18,206 bases of DNA from the NCBI GenBank assembly GCA_002335115.1, contig DDCR01000183.1:1-18206 (forward strand). Reading direction: 5' to 3'. The DNA is from Oceanospirillaceae bacterium UBA2001. Lineage in GTDB: Bacteria > Pseudomonadota > Gammaproteobacteria > Pseudomonadales > Balneatricaceae. Made by a program: the position numbers and the translations under genes. Under the pieces are notes generated by a model. The model was not told the origin of the DNA, did no database searches, and saw only the letters and a list, made by a program, of their open reading frames with translations. Positions 1 to 7,330 of the stretch are shown here, in pieces (the first letter of the stretch is position 1; the number at the start of each line of letters is the position of its first letter).

Positions 1-233
1 AGATGAGTCACACCACTGCCTACTTCTTCTACAACGCCGCCTCCCTCATGACCCAACACCGCAGGAAATATGCCTTCAGGATCATCGCCAGATAAAGTAA
101 AAGCGTCCGTATGACAAACCCCTGTGGCCACCATGCGCACGAGCACCTCGCCAGCTTTTGGGCCTTCTACATCGATGTCTGCGATGGTTAATGCTTGTCC
201 TTTTGCCAAGGCAATAGCGGCTCTAGATTTCAT
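1..233 (-). CDS. frmA: S-(hydroxymethyl)glutathione dehydrogenase / class III alcohol dehydrogenase, N-terminal part
   Basis: This is the first 77 codons of a gene that continues off the left edge. The enzyme oxidises S-hydroxymethylglutathione, the spontaneous formaldehyde-glutathione adduct, to S-formylglutathione with NAD in the cytoplasm; it can also act as an S-nitrosoglutathione reductase. The visible protein starts [13 protein letters not shown] and contains the class III signature [17 protein letters not shown] followed by VLGHEGGG. Cys40 and His62 are the expected first two ligands of the catalytic zinc. The start is the ATG at 233-231, preceded by GAGGAG about 8 bases upstream (minus strand), inside the 22-base gap after selU. 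It is co-directional with selU and could be read through from it. In many bacteria the next gene is an S-formylglutathione hydrolase, which would lie outside this window. The family call is firm; frmA versus adhC is only a naming choice. Confidence 0.93.
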   Translation of the reverse strand, partial: MKSRAAIALAKGQALTIADIDVEGPKAGEVLVRMVATGVCHTDAFTLSGDDPEGIFPAVLGHEGGGVVEEVGSGVTH

Positions 234-255
234 GGTTTAGGTCTCCTCAATATGG

Positions 256-1395
256 TTAAGTGTGCAATCTATTTTTGGTTTTGTACCAATGAACTAATTC
301 ACTCGAACTCCCCTGCATAACCACCCGATCTTGTTTGAGAGAAAGTTGATAGTCATACATAGGATCATAATAATGAATGAGCAAATAGGCAATCCAATCT
401 TTATGAAGGTCTAAATATTTTTGCTCAGACTGCTGGGTTAAAGCCCGTTTGAGCAGTTTGACTAAGTGCGCATGAGATTCGCTCCCTAGCCTCTTTTTAA
501 TGCGATGCAGGCTCTGTAAAAGGCTATCGCCAAAGGCTAAAAAGGCGTCTTCTGAGTTGTCCATCTCATCTTCCCAAGCCTCAATGGCCTTGACAACATA
601 TTCACCAAAAATACGCTCTACTCGTGCGTCAAAATTATCTGTTAGCACCATAATTGGCGAACTCTTAAGCTTAGCCTGAAGACTTAATGGCAGCAATCGG
701 CAACCGACTAAACGGCTTTCGTCTTCATAAATGATGGGCTCATTATTGGTTCGTCTTCGTTGTATTAGCGCAATCGCTAAGTTATTTTCAAAGTTTATCT
801 GACTTGGTTGTTCTTCAATATATTTACCAAAGCTCGATCCTCGATGTTTAGCAATGCCTTCTAAATCTATCGTTCGATCAAACAGCGGCAAAATTTCAGT
901 TTTCCCTGTTCCAGTGCGGCCACTGAGAACAAATGCTGGAATTTCTTCTACCAATTGGTCTAAGCGCGTTATCAAATGCGTTCGCAGAGCCTTATAACCA
1001 CCCTCTAAAAAGGGTATGCCAATCCCAGCTTCTGCCAACCACTGTTGACTTACCTTAGATCGCAGACCACCCCTGAAACAATACAACACCGCGTCGGGGT
1101 GCTCATTGACAAAATCCAACCACTTTTTAACTCTATTACTCTTGGTTGTTCCATGAACCAATTGATGACCTAGATCAATGGCAGCAGTTTGGCCTTGTTG
1201 TTTATAACACGTCCCTATTTGCTCGCGCTCGTCATCACTCATGAGTGGCAGATTCACAACATTTGGAAATGCACCTTTGTCAAATTCTATGGGTGCCCGT
1301 ACATCAAACATGGGGCGCTGATGTAATAATAAATCATCAAAGTCGACTGCTTTTATAGGTTTTGGTAGCAACGAGTCAATGACTTTAGGAGGCAT
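256..1395 (-). CDS. selU: tRNA 2-selenouridine synthase
   Basis: The enzyme (MnmH/YbbB/SelU) replaces sulfur by selenium in 5-substituted 2-thiouridine at wobble position 34 of tRNA-Lys, tRNA-Glu and tRNA-Gln, through a geranylated intermediate, using selenophosphate. At 379 residues it is close to the E. coli protein (about 364). An N-terminal rhodanese domain covers roughly residues 15-137, with the active-site loop YCFRGGLRS whose Cys106 corresponds to the essential E. coli Cys97. A P-loop domain follows, with Walker A GRTGTGKTE at about 159-167. The ATG at 1395 lies one base after the selD stop, and its ribosome-binding site (GAGGTG) sits inside the end of selD, so the two genes are probably translationally coupled. 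That fits, since SelD makes the selenium donor. Nothing looks truncated. Confidence 0.95.
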   Translation of the reverse strand: MPPKVIDSLLPKPIKAVDFDDLLLHQRPMFDVRAPIEFDKGAFPNVVNLPLMSDDEREQIGTCYKQQGQTAAIDLGHQLVHGTTKSNRVKKWLDFVNEHPDAVLYCFRGGLRSKVSQQWLAEAGIGIPFLEGGYKALRTHLITRLDQLVEEIPAFVLSGRTGTGKTEILPLFDRTIDLEGIAKHRGSSFGKYIEEQPSQINFENNLAIALIQRRRTNNEPIIYEDESRLVGCRLLPLSLQAKLKSSPIMVLTDNFDARVERIFGEYVVKAIEAWEDEMDNSEDAFLAFGDSLLQSLHRIKKRLGSESHAHLVKLLKRALTQQSEQKYLDLHKDWIAYLLIHYYDPMYDYQLSLKQDRVVMQGSSSELVHWYKTKNRLHT

Positions 1396-1396
1396 T

Positions 1397-2437
1397 TCAA
1401 ATCACCTCAACACAGTAATTTTGACTTATTACTGGGTCCGATAAATGCCCGATCCACACGCAGTCTTGGCCCTGTGCACGACAAATATCTTCTGCCTGAG
1501 TCATTTTATCTTCGGCCACAGCAACCAATAAACCCCCGCTGGTTTGCGGATCACAAAGGATATTTAATTGGTCTTCACTAAGCGGACCAAGCTTGTGACC
1601 ATAACTTGCATAATTTCTCCCACTTCCACCAGGCACACAACCTTGGTTTAAATAGTGTTGTAAATCTGTTAACAATGGAATTTGGTTGAATTTAATATGC
1701 GCATGTAACCGACTGCCCTCACAGACTTCAAGCAAATGTCCCATGAGCCCAAATCCAGTCACATCCGTCATGGCATGAACCCCTTTCAAAGGGGCTAGCT
1801 TTACCCCTATGTCATTGAGCTTAACCATGTTGTCACGAGCCAAATTAACATCCTGTGATCTTAAAATGCCCCGTTTTTCAGCTGTGGTTAAGATCCCCAC
1901 ACCTAAAGGTTTGGTCAGCATAATGTGGTCACCCGCTTGGGCTTGGTCATTACGCTGAAGGTGCTCTAAGTCCACTCTGCCCGTTACAGCCAAGCCAAAT
2001 ATGGGTTCTGGTGCATCGATGCTATGACCTCCAGCTAGGCAAATATTGGCTTTGGCACAAACGTCACGAGCACCGTCTATGACCCTAGCGGCTATTTCTG
2101 GAGCTAACTTATCCACTGGCCAGCCTAAGATGGCGATGGCCATCAGTGGCAGTCCGCCCATAGCATAAACATCACTAATGGCGTTGGTAGCCGCTACTCG
2201 GCCAAAATCAAATGCATCGTCCACAATAGGCATAAAGAAATCAGTGGTACTGATAATGCCAGTGCCATCACCTAAATTAAAAACTGCGGCATCATCTCGA
2301 CTTTCGTTACCTACAATCAAATTTGGATGGGAAAATTTTGGTAACTGGGACTCCAGCATGATATCCAAAACTTGGGGGGATATTTTACAACCACATCCCG
2401 CTCCATGACTATATTGGGTAAGTTTGACTGAGCTCAT
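1397..2437 (-). CDS. selD: Selenide, water dikinase (selenophosphate synthetase)
   Basis: SelD makes selenophosphate from selenide and ATP, the activated selenium source for selenocysteine and for tRNA 2-selenouridine. The protein has 346 residues, normal for the family. The N-terminal active-site segment [12 protein letters not shown] is intact: Cys15 corresponds to E. coli Cys17 and Lys18 to the catalytic Lys20. This is the cysteine form, not the selenocysteine form. The AIR-synthase-like core follows, with DDAAVF and the Asp-rich STTDFF, DVYAMGG and [13 protein letters not shown] segments, and a C-terminal DPQTSGGLL motif. The ATG at 2437 lies 63 bases after the tmcA stop; the ribosome-binding site there is weak. 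The pairing with selU one base downstream shows that selenium is used for tRNA modification here. selA and selB are not in the window, so selenoprotein synthesis cannot be judged. Confidence 0.96.
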   Translation of the reverse strand: MSSVKLTQYSHGAGCGCKISPQVLDIMLESQLPKFSHPNLIVGNESRDDAAVFNLGDGTGIISTTDFFMPIVDDAFDFGRVAATNAISDVYAMGGLPLMAIAILGWPVDKLAPEIAARVIDGARDVCAKANICLAGGHSIDAPEPIFGLAVTGRVDLEHLQRNDQAQAGDHIMLTKPLGVGILTTAEKRGILRSQDVNLARDNMVKLNDIGVKLAPLKGVHAMTDVTGFGLMGHLLEVCEGSRLHAHIKFNQIPLLTDLQHYLNQGCVPGGSGRNYASYGHKLGPLSEDQLNILCDPQTSGGLLVAVAEDKMTQAEDICRAQGQDCVWIGHLSDPVISQNYCVEVI

Positions 2438-2500
2438 GACGATTTCTGGTCTCTTAGTAAAGCTAGAAGTATACCGATTTTAGTGCTGATGTGCTGCGCA

Positions 2501-4567
2501 TCATACTTTATGTAATAAAGCTAAGGTGGTTCGTGCTAATCGCCTTACATGCTCTTGCAGACCTTTGTGAGTATTATTTTGTGCAGCTTGGATGATCATC
2601 GATTTATGTTTGGCATCCCGCACATTTTGATGTAGCAAGTACAGTGAGCCACTAAACCCAGAACGCCCGTTTGCCAGCAAGATTAATAAGTCTTGTTGTT
2701 GCTTTTTACTTAGCCCTACCATTACATTTTTTTGGCAGGATGCAAATATTATTTGCCAGAGATCTGCATCAATTGAAGAAAACCAAAGGTACTGGCCAAA
2801 GGTTAAATAGTCTCGAAAATGGCACCTCAATTGATCCTGTAATAGCTTCCCATCGGCACTAATGGGTCGCATCACCTGCACGCTATTGAATCCAGTCGCA
2901 GTATCTGCCCGCACACCGAGCCATATAGGACTAAACTTATTGAGCTGCCAAAAATTTAGATTTTTGGAATTGGCAGAAAAGCTGGCACCCACAAAATCAA
3001 CTTGTCTCTCTTGAGCTAAACCATACACTCGCTGAAGTAATTTGGAACCAATGCCTCTACCCTGGAGGGACGGCGTCACAACAAGGCGTTGAATGCGCCA
3101 ACTACTCAGTTCACAAGCCACTGAAAAACCCGCTTGTTGAGACAAAATCTGAGCTAACAAATGGCCTTGGATCCGTCGTTGGCCTAGCGCTATCTGGCGC
3201 GCCAAAGATGCGTCTAAGTTGCCTTCCTCTGCCACCCAAGCCAGACCAACCAGGTGCTCACCAACAAAGCATAAATGTATCTGATGTTGGGGGTGATCTA
3301 ATAACAATCTTAAGTCTTGGGGTGTGGTTTGGTAATGAGCTAACATTAACAGGCCATAAACTTGCCTTAATAAGGTCTGGTTTTGTGCCAGTGTTGCACC
3401 GGTGACCTGACTATAGGTGAGGGCCAGTGATGAATCAGAAAATGCATTATGATTTATGTTTGGTAACTCTACATCACATAAAAAGCTGCTACGAATAAAG
3501 TTTTCAAGGGCATCACCAGCCTGCCAACGCATGGGTTGTGTAAGGGTCATTTGTTTATTTGAACGCCCCAAGCTTGCAATAATATGGGGTAGTTTTAGTC
3601 GATAGCCTTGCCCACTACCCTCATATCCATCCTGAGTTGATGATAAAACGACTAATTTATAGGCCTTAATCAACTTGATTAATTGTGACAACGGAATAGC
3701 AGCTGCTTCATCGACAATTAATACCCCTGCGTCTGGAAGTGATGTTAACAGGGCATCTAAAGCATAAAAATTAATGCTTGGCATAGCTGACGTTTGCATC
3801 ATAGCATTAAGGGATCGCTTACTAGGTGCAGTTACGATGGCAGGGCCATGCTGAGCCTTTGAGCCAAGGGCCTTAATAAACCATCCCAAGCAGACCGATT
3901 TACCGCGGCCTCTGCGTGCATCAATGGTTAGCACCGTACTATGTTGTTGCTCATAAGCCATCACTAATTGACTAATTAGATGGCCTTGTGCTTCGGTCGG
4001 TTGCAGTGGTTGGGATGCTTCAAATATAGGTGGTAGAGGCTGCCAATTCGTAGGCACTAGGTTATGTTGGGACTTAGTCTGTGGTTCTTGCAATACAAAG
4101 ACGGCACTATGGTGCTGCCATTGCTTTTGCCACCATTGAATAAAATGCGAATAGGCCGTGTTTATTGAATGACCATAGGACGCCAGTTGTAAATCATAAT
4201 TTTTATGCCATTGGGCACTTGGAGGAGTCAATAAGATTAATACGCCACCTCCTCTTATGGTACCGCTAACCGCACATAGGGCACTCGCATTGAAAGCCCT
4301 GTGAGCGTTATAAACCACATGCTGATTTGACGTGCCAAGATATTGTTTAGCTTGAGTTGAAGTAATGTGTCGCTGTTGCTTGGAGTGAGAATGATCGTCT
4401 TTCAACACATCGACCCATAAGCACGACCCACCTAATTGGCTTAGGTGCTGCGCCTGAATTAGGCCTCTTTCTTCTTCCATGGCCAATACCAGCATCAAAC
4501 GATGGCCGGTATTTCGCGCTATAACCAGAGGCTCGCGAAATTCATTTAATTGGCTAATAAAAGGCAA
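2501..4567 (-). CDS. tmcA: tRNA(Met) cytidine acetyltransferase
   Basis: TmcA forms N4-acetylcytidine at wobble position 34 of elongator tRNA-Met, using acetyl-CoA and ATP or GTP, which prevents misreading of AUA codons. The protein has 688 residues (E. coli 671). An N-terminal DUF1726-type domain is followed by a helicase-like module with Walker A in DARRGRGKS (about 216-224) and Walker B in VLIVDEAAAIPL (about 282-293). A GNAT acetyltransferase domain follows, with the acetyl-CoA loop VTPSLQGRGIGSKLL near 500-515, then a C-terminal tRNA-binding region. The chosen start is TTG at 4567-4565 with GAGGG about 10 bases upstream. The next in-frame ATG (residue 25) would remove conserved N-terminal sequence. 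It is followed after 63 bases by selD, so two wobble-modification functions lie side by side. Confidence 0.94.
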   Translation of the reverse strand: MPFISQLNEFREPLVIARNTGHRLMLVLAMEEERGLIQAQHLSQLGGSCLWVDVLKDDHSHSKQQRHITSTQAKQYLGTSNQHVVYNAHRAFNASALCAVSGTIRGGGVLILLTPPSAQWHKNYDLQLASYGHSINTAYSHFIQWWQKQWQHHSAVFVLQEPQTKSQHNLVPTNWQPLPPIFEASQPLQPTEAQGHLISQLVMAYEQQHSTVLTIDARRGRGKSVCLGWFIKALGSKAQHGPAIVTAPSKRSLNAMMQTSAMPSINFYALDALLTSLPDAGVLIVDEAAAIPLSQLIKLIKAYKLVVLSSTQDGYEGSGQGYRLKLPHIIASLGRSNKQMTLTQPMRWQAGDALENFIRSSFLCDVELPNINHNAFSDSSLALTYSQVTGATLAQNQTLLRQVYGLLMLAHYQTTPQDLRLLLDHPQHQIHLCFVGEHLVGLAWVAEEGNLDASLARQIALGQRRIQGHLLAQILSQQAGFSVACELSSWRIQRLVVTPSLQGRGIGSKLLQRVYGLAQERQVDFVGASFSANSKNLNFWQLNKFSPIWLGVRADTATGFNSVQVMRPISADGKLLQDQLRCHFRDYLTFGQYLWFSSIDADLWQIIFASCQKNVMVGLSKKQQQDLLILLANGRSGFSGSLYLLHQNVRDAKHKSMIIQAAQNNTHKGLQEHVRRLARTTLALLHKV

Positions 4568-4670
4568 ATTATTTCAGCCCTCAGTGACTATAAATAATAA
4601 TGAGTGTACATCAGAATTGATCCTAGACATCTTTAAAAAACCAAAATTGTATGAGCAGATGAAGTGGCAG

Positions 4671-5453
4671 TTAGATTGATGGCGTTGTAAATAAACGCCC
4701 AGCCTTCATGTTAGGCAGGCTAATATTTAACTGATGCAACAAGTGCCAAGCCATCACCTGGTTACTCGATATAAAATAACACCCATAACGCTTTTCAAGT
4801 TCAGCAAGTTTAGCGACGGCTTTAAAGTTGGTACACGAAATAAACACAGCATCAGGAACTGCATCCACGCCCGCCAATAACGCTTCTATTAGCTTTGGTA
4901 GATGCTCAGGATTCATTGATCCAATGTCTTTATCTAAGGTTAAATCTAGGCTACCCCAAGCCATAATGTTGTAACCTACGGAATCTAGGGCGTTATAGAA
5001 TGGCTCATTAACAGAGGCTAGATAAGGCGATAGAACTACTATATTTTTAGCCTTAATAAATGCTAGGGCTGCTTTAATGGCACTAAACGGATTACTTGTA
5101 ATCTGCTCAGAATTGCCCTGTTGCAGCAGTTGCTTAACCTTTTCTTCACCAATCACTAAACTACCAGAAGTGCAGCCATAGGCAATGGCATCCAGCTCTA
5201 CATCTGGCAATATTAGGCTGGCACAATGGCCGATCTCATGAGCCATAGTTAATAAAGCCTTGGGGGTAACTTCGGCTGCACAGGCGATCCTAGCCACCAA
5301 AATTTCTATGGGTAACCCAGCAAAAATCTCTCGCCATTCCACTTCAACCACCATGTCTGTTGCAAGCACTACAAGCCCAATGCGCACAGGCATATTATTG
5401 GGGTGCAAAAATGCAGGTGACAATGGCTTACAAAGGCTTGCAAAAGATTGCAT
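4671..5453 (-). CDS. Maleate isomerase / Asp-Glu racemase superfamily protein
   Basis: The protein belongs to the two-cysteine Asp/Glu racemase superfamily, in the branch with maleate cis-trans isomerases, arylmalonate decarboxylases and the ectoine-utilisation protein EutA. The two catalytic-type cysteines are in AYGCTSGS (Cys94) and ISCTNFK (Cys207), numbered from the start given here; both motifs match the maleate isomerase/EutA branch. No signal peptide or membrane segment is visible, so it should be cytoplasmic. An upstream in-frame ATG at 5510 would give 279 residues but overlaps the sohB end by 37 bases. The ATG at 5453 has an excellent AGGAG six to seven bases upstream and starts 20 bases after the sohB stop, so I prefer it (260 residues). 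Neighbours give no catabolic context: no amidase, nicotinate pathway or ectoine genes are nearby. The substrate is unknown. Confidence 0.78.
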   Translation of the reverse strand: MQSFASLCKPLSPAFLHPNNMPVRIGLVVLATDMVVEVEWREIFAGLPIEILVARIACAAEVTPKALLTMAHEIGHCASLILPDVELDAIAYGCTSGSLVIGEEKVKQLLQQGNSEQITSNPFSAIKAALAFIKAKNIVVLSPYLASVNEPFYNALDSVGYNIMAWGSLDLTLDKDIGSMNPEHLPKLIEALLAGVDAVPDAVFISCTNFKAVAKLAELEKRYGCYFISSNQVMAWHLLHQLNISLPNMKAGRLFTTPSI

Positions 5454-5460
5454 TAGACCA

Positions 5461-5465
5461 CTCCT
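5461..5465 (-). promoter_or_regulatory. Ribosome-binding site deciding the start of the racemase-like gene
   Basis: AGGAG on the minus strand, followed by TGGTCTA and then the ATG at 5453. No comparable site precedes the longer alternative ATG at 5510, which lies inside sohB. This is the main reason for annotating the shorter protein. Confidence 0.7.
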
Positions 5466-5473
5466 AAACTCGT

Positions 5474-6583
5474 TTAATGGGTAATAGATTGACGTCGTAT
5501 TTTCGACCACACTCGATCACCAAATAAGCTTATACCAGTAGCTGCTGCAATGCCAAATCTTTCGCCTATGGTCTTTTTAGCCACATATTCGATCAGCAAA
5601 ACGTCACTTCGCTTTACCGCTTCTTGTAAAACTTCATCTGAAGTACTCACAGCGTCAACTAGGCCTAGTTCAATTGCCTGCTGTCCATACCATACGTCGC
5701 CATTAGCCACTTGATCCATGTCTAACTGGGGACGCTGAAGTTTGACCCAGCTTTTAAACAAGCCATGGGTTTGCTGTAAATCTTCCACAAATTTATCACG
5801 CCCTTTACGGGTGTTCTCACCGATGACAGTGAGGCTGCGTTTATGTTCACCAGCCGTTAGCACCTCAACGTCTATGGCGTGTTTCTTGAGCAACCTGTGC
5901 ACGTTAGGTACTTCTGCAACTACACCTATAGACCCAACAAGGGCGAAAGGAGCAGCCGTGATGTGGTTGGCCATGCACGCCATCATGTATCCACCACTGG
6001 CAGCCACTTGGTCTACACAGATCGTAAGTGGAATTTTTGCACTATTAATCCGCCCTAACTGTGATGCAGCCAAACCATAGGTATGCACCATGCCACCACT
6101 AGAATCAAGGCGCATAATGATTTCGTCAGTGACTTTGGCAACAGAAATAATCGCACTAATTTCATGTCGTAAAAACTCGACAGCACTCGCCTTAATATCA
6201 CCGTCAAAGTCAATGACAAAGGTGCGCTTCTTCACATTGGCTACCGAATTCTCTCCACTGCCAGCGTCAATGCCTTCAGATTTTGCTTGCTTGGCTTGTT
6301 TTTTAGCCTCCGCTTTATCTTGCTTGGTCTGAATCTTATCTGCTTTTTCTTGGGCTTTACGCAGCTGTTTAAATTGAAATTTATCCATGATGGCGTGATC
6401 TAACGTATCCGTCATGTCTTCGAACTCTTCATTAAGATTTCGAACCTCAATATGCCCTGCCTTGCTATGTTGTCGACGGTTTTGACCTGCCATCACCAAA
6501 AAGCCAATCACCACAATGGCTGCAACACAGAAGGTAATCACCTTAGCTAAAAACAGTCCATAATCGTACAAAAAATCTAACAC
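5474..6583 (-). CDS. sohB: Inner-membrane S49 family peptidase SohB
   Basis: SohB is a signal-peptide-peptidase-A-like serine protease anchored in the inner membrane, thought to act on the periplasmic side. The protein has 369 residues (E. coli about 349). One membrane segment lies at about residues 10-32. A Lys/Ala/Gln-rich, probably helical linker follows (about 72-104), then the S49 domain with the nucleophile in VAASGGYMMAC (Ser196), SIGVVAEVPN, and the general base in GEHKRSLT (Lys248), as in the SppA Ser-Lys dyad. WYGQQAIELGLVD near the end is also typical. The start is GTG at 6583 with GGAG six bases upstream; the overlapping ATG at 6585 runs into TAG after two codons. The gene diverges from the SCP2 gene, sharing the 175-base region 6584-6758. 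It is followed closely by the racemase-like gene, probably as an operon. Confidence 0.94.
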   Translation of the reverse strand: MLDFLYDYGLFLAKVITFCVAAIVVIGFLVMAGQNRRQHSKAGHIEVRNLNEEFEDMTDTLDHAIMDKFQFKQLRKAQEKADKIQTKQDKAEAKKQAKQAKSEGIDAGSGENSVANVKKRTFVIDFDGDIKASAVEFLRHEISAIISVAKVTDEIIMRLDSSGGMVHTYGLAASQLGRINSAKIPLTICVDQVAASGGYMMACMANHITAAPFALVGSIGVVAEVPNVHRLLKKHAIDVEVLTAGEHKRSLTVIGENTRKGRDKFVEDLQQTHGLFKSWVKLQRPQLDMDQVANGDVWYGQQAIELGLVDAVSTSDEVLQEAVKRSDVLLIEYVAKKTIGERFGIAAATGISLFGDRVWSKIRRQSITH

Positions 6584-6684
6584 ATTAGTCTCCAGTTGCA
6601 GTTCTTGGTTTCAACAAGCAATAGGGCTGTATTCTAGTCTAGTCAGCTCTGAAACCACAGCTAAACCTTCACCTAATGGATAAT

Positions 6685-6700
6685 TCAAACGATCGTTTGA
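6685..6700. promoter_or_regulatory. Perfect 16-bp palindrome, candidate TetR-family (PsrA-like) operator
   Basis: TCAAACGATCGTTTGA is identical to its reverse complement over all 16 bases and overlaps the -35 element of the promoter for the SCP2 gene. Its core CAAAC-N4-GTTTG fits the published Pseudomonas PsrA consensus (C/G)AAAC-N2-4-GTTT(G/C). PsrA is a fatty-acid-responsive TetR-type regulator, which would suit control of a lipid-binding protein. The palindrome is seen directly; the identity of the regulator is inference. It also lies upstream of divergent sohB, about 102 bases from its start. Confidence 0.55.
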
Positions 6701-6725
6701 TTTATTTTTTAAAAACACATAAAAT
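6697..6725 (+). promoter_or_regulatory. Sigma70-type promoter for the SCP2-domain gene
   Basis: A -35 element TTGATT (6697-6702), a 17-base spacer and a -10 element TAAAAT (6720-6725, five of six matches to TATAAT). The predicted transcript starts near 6732, giving a leader of about 27 bases. The -35 lies inside the right half of the palindrome at 6685-6700, so a bound dimer would block RNA polymerase. Confidence 0.6.
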
Positions 6726-6758
6726 CAGCGGAGTGAAAACACGGATAAGAGCAATATT

Positions 6759-7076
6759 ATGACAGTCGACCAAATTATGCAGAAAATGCAATCCGCTTTT
6801 GTACCTGAAGAAGCAGACGGATTGGATGCCACTTTTCAATTTTGTATTACTGACGATGACGATTTCTACATTACCATTGAAGATAGCAGCTGCGAGGCCA
6901 TGGTGGGTCAGCATGATGATCCAGCAATCACCATGTCGATGGATGCAGAAACACTCTCAGAAATTGTTGCTGGAGAGCTAGACGGCATGGCCGCTTTTAT
7001 GGGAGGACGTTTACAAGCTGAAGGCGACGTCATGCTGGGTACACGATTAAGCCAATTATTCGAAATGGGTGAGTAA
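6759..7076 (+). CDS. SCP2 sterol-binding domain protein
   Basis: A small, acidic, single-domain protein of 105 residues with the SCP2 (sterol carrier protein 2) fold. The pattern supporting this is an N-terminal helix, the strand pair DATFQFCITDDDDFYITIEDSS, the segment DPAITMSMDAETLSEIVAGELDGMAAFMGGRLQ, and the end GDVMLGTRLSQLFEMG (given here as separate pieces of one domain). The phrase MGGRLQAEGDVMLG matches the usual (F)xGKLKIxGDxxLA motif of this family. Bacterial stand-alone SCP2 proteins bind fatty acyl or other lipophilic ligands; the precise role is generally unknown. The start ATG has TAAGAG about 8 bases upstream. It is transcribed alone, divergently from sohB and convergently with dnaQ. 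The palindrome over its promoter suggests ligand-responsive repression. No signal peptide is present, so it should be cytoplasmic. Confidence 0.85.
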   Translation: MTVDQIMQKMQSAFVPEEADGLDATFQFCITDDDDFYITIEDSSCEAMVGQHDDPAITMSMDAETLSEIVAGELDGMAAFMGGRLQAEGDVMLGTRLSQLFEMGE

Positions 7077-7163
7077 AAACTCAAATTCAAAGCCTTAATC
7101 GCAGCCTCTTAATGCCTGTAGGCGAGTTCGTCGTCCTTTTTAGAAATCCCAGCGTAAAAATCT

Positions 7164-7248
7164 AATATTCCTAAGTCGCTATTGAATCTAGGTAATTATC
7201 TAACTTAAGTAGTTATCGAACCTAAGTAGCCCTCTAACCTGAGTCATC
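7164..7248. repeat. Degenerate 17-bp tandem repeat, five units
   Basis: Five consecutive 17-base units start at 7164, 7181, 7198, 7215 and 7232, with consensus close to ATCTAACCTAAGTAGTT. Unit 3 (7198-7214) and unit 4 (7215-7231) agree at 13 of 17 positions; the other units match these at 10-11 of 17. The shared core is AACCTAAGT. It lies in the 254-base non-coding gap between the convergent ends of the SCP2 gene and dnaQ. Seventeen is not a multiple of three and no supported ORF crosses it. I see no clear factor-independent terminator in this gap and no gene. Function unknown. Confidence 0.55.
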
Positions 7249-7330
7249 AATAGACTAAAAGACGGCCCCTCCTCCACCCTAATCTTAACCTCTACAATTA
7301 AATTCCAAAGCTAAATTTAACCTGTCATCA

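Noticed and set aside
4587..4592. TATAGT as a -10 element for tmcA
   Set aside because: No acceptable -35 at the right distance, and the implied transcript start would fall on the ribosome-binding site of tmcA.
5742..6080. A 112-codon plus-strand open frame inside sohB
   Set aside because: It lies fully antisense to a strongly conserved gene, and its translation is low in recognisable motifs. It is a shadow of the sohB codons.
7113..7166. A 17-codon open frame starting ATGCCTGTAGGC in the gap after the SCP2 gene
   Set aside because: No ribosome-binding site, no recognisable motif and no supporting context; short frames like this are expected by chance.
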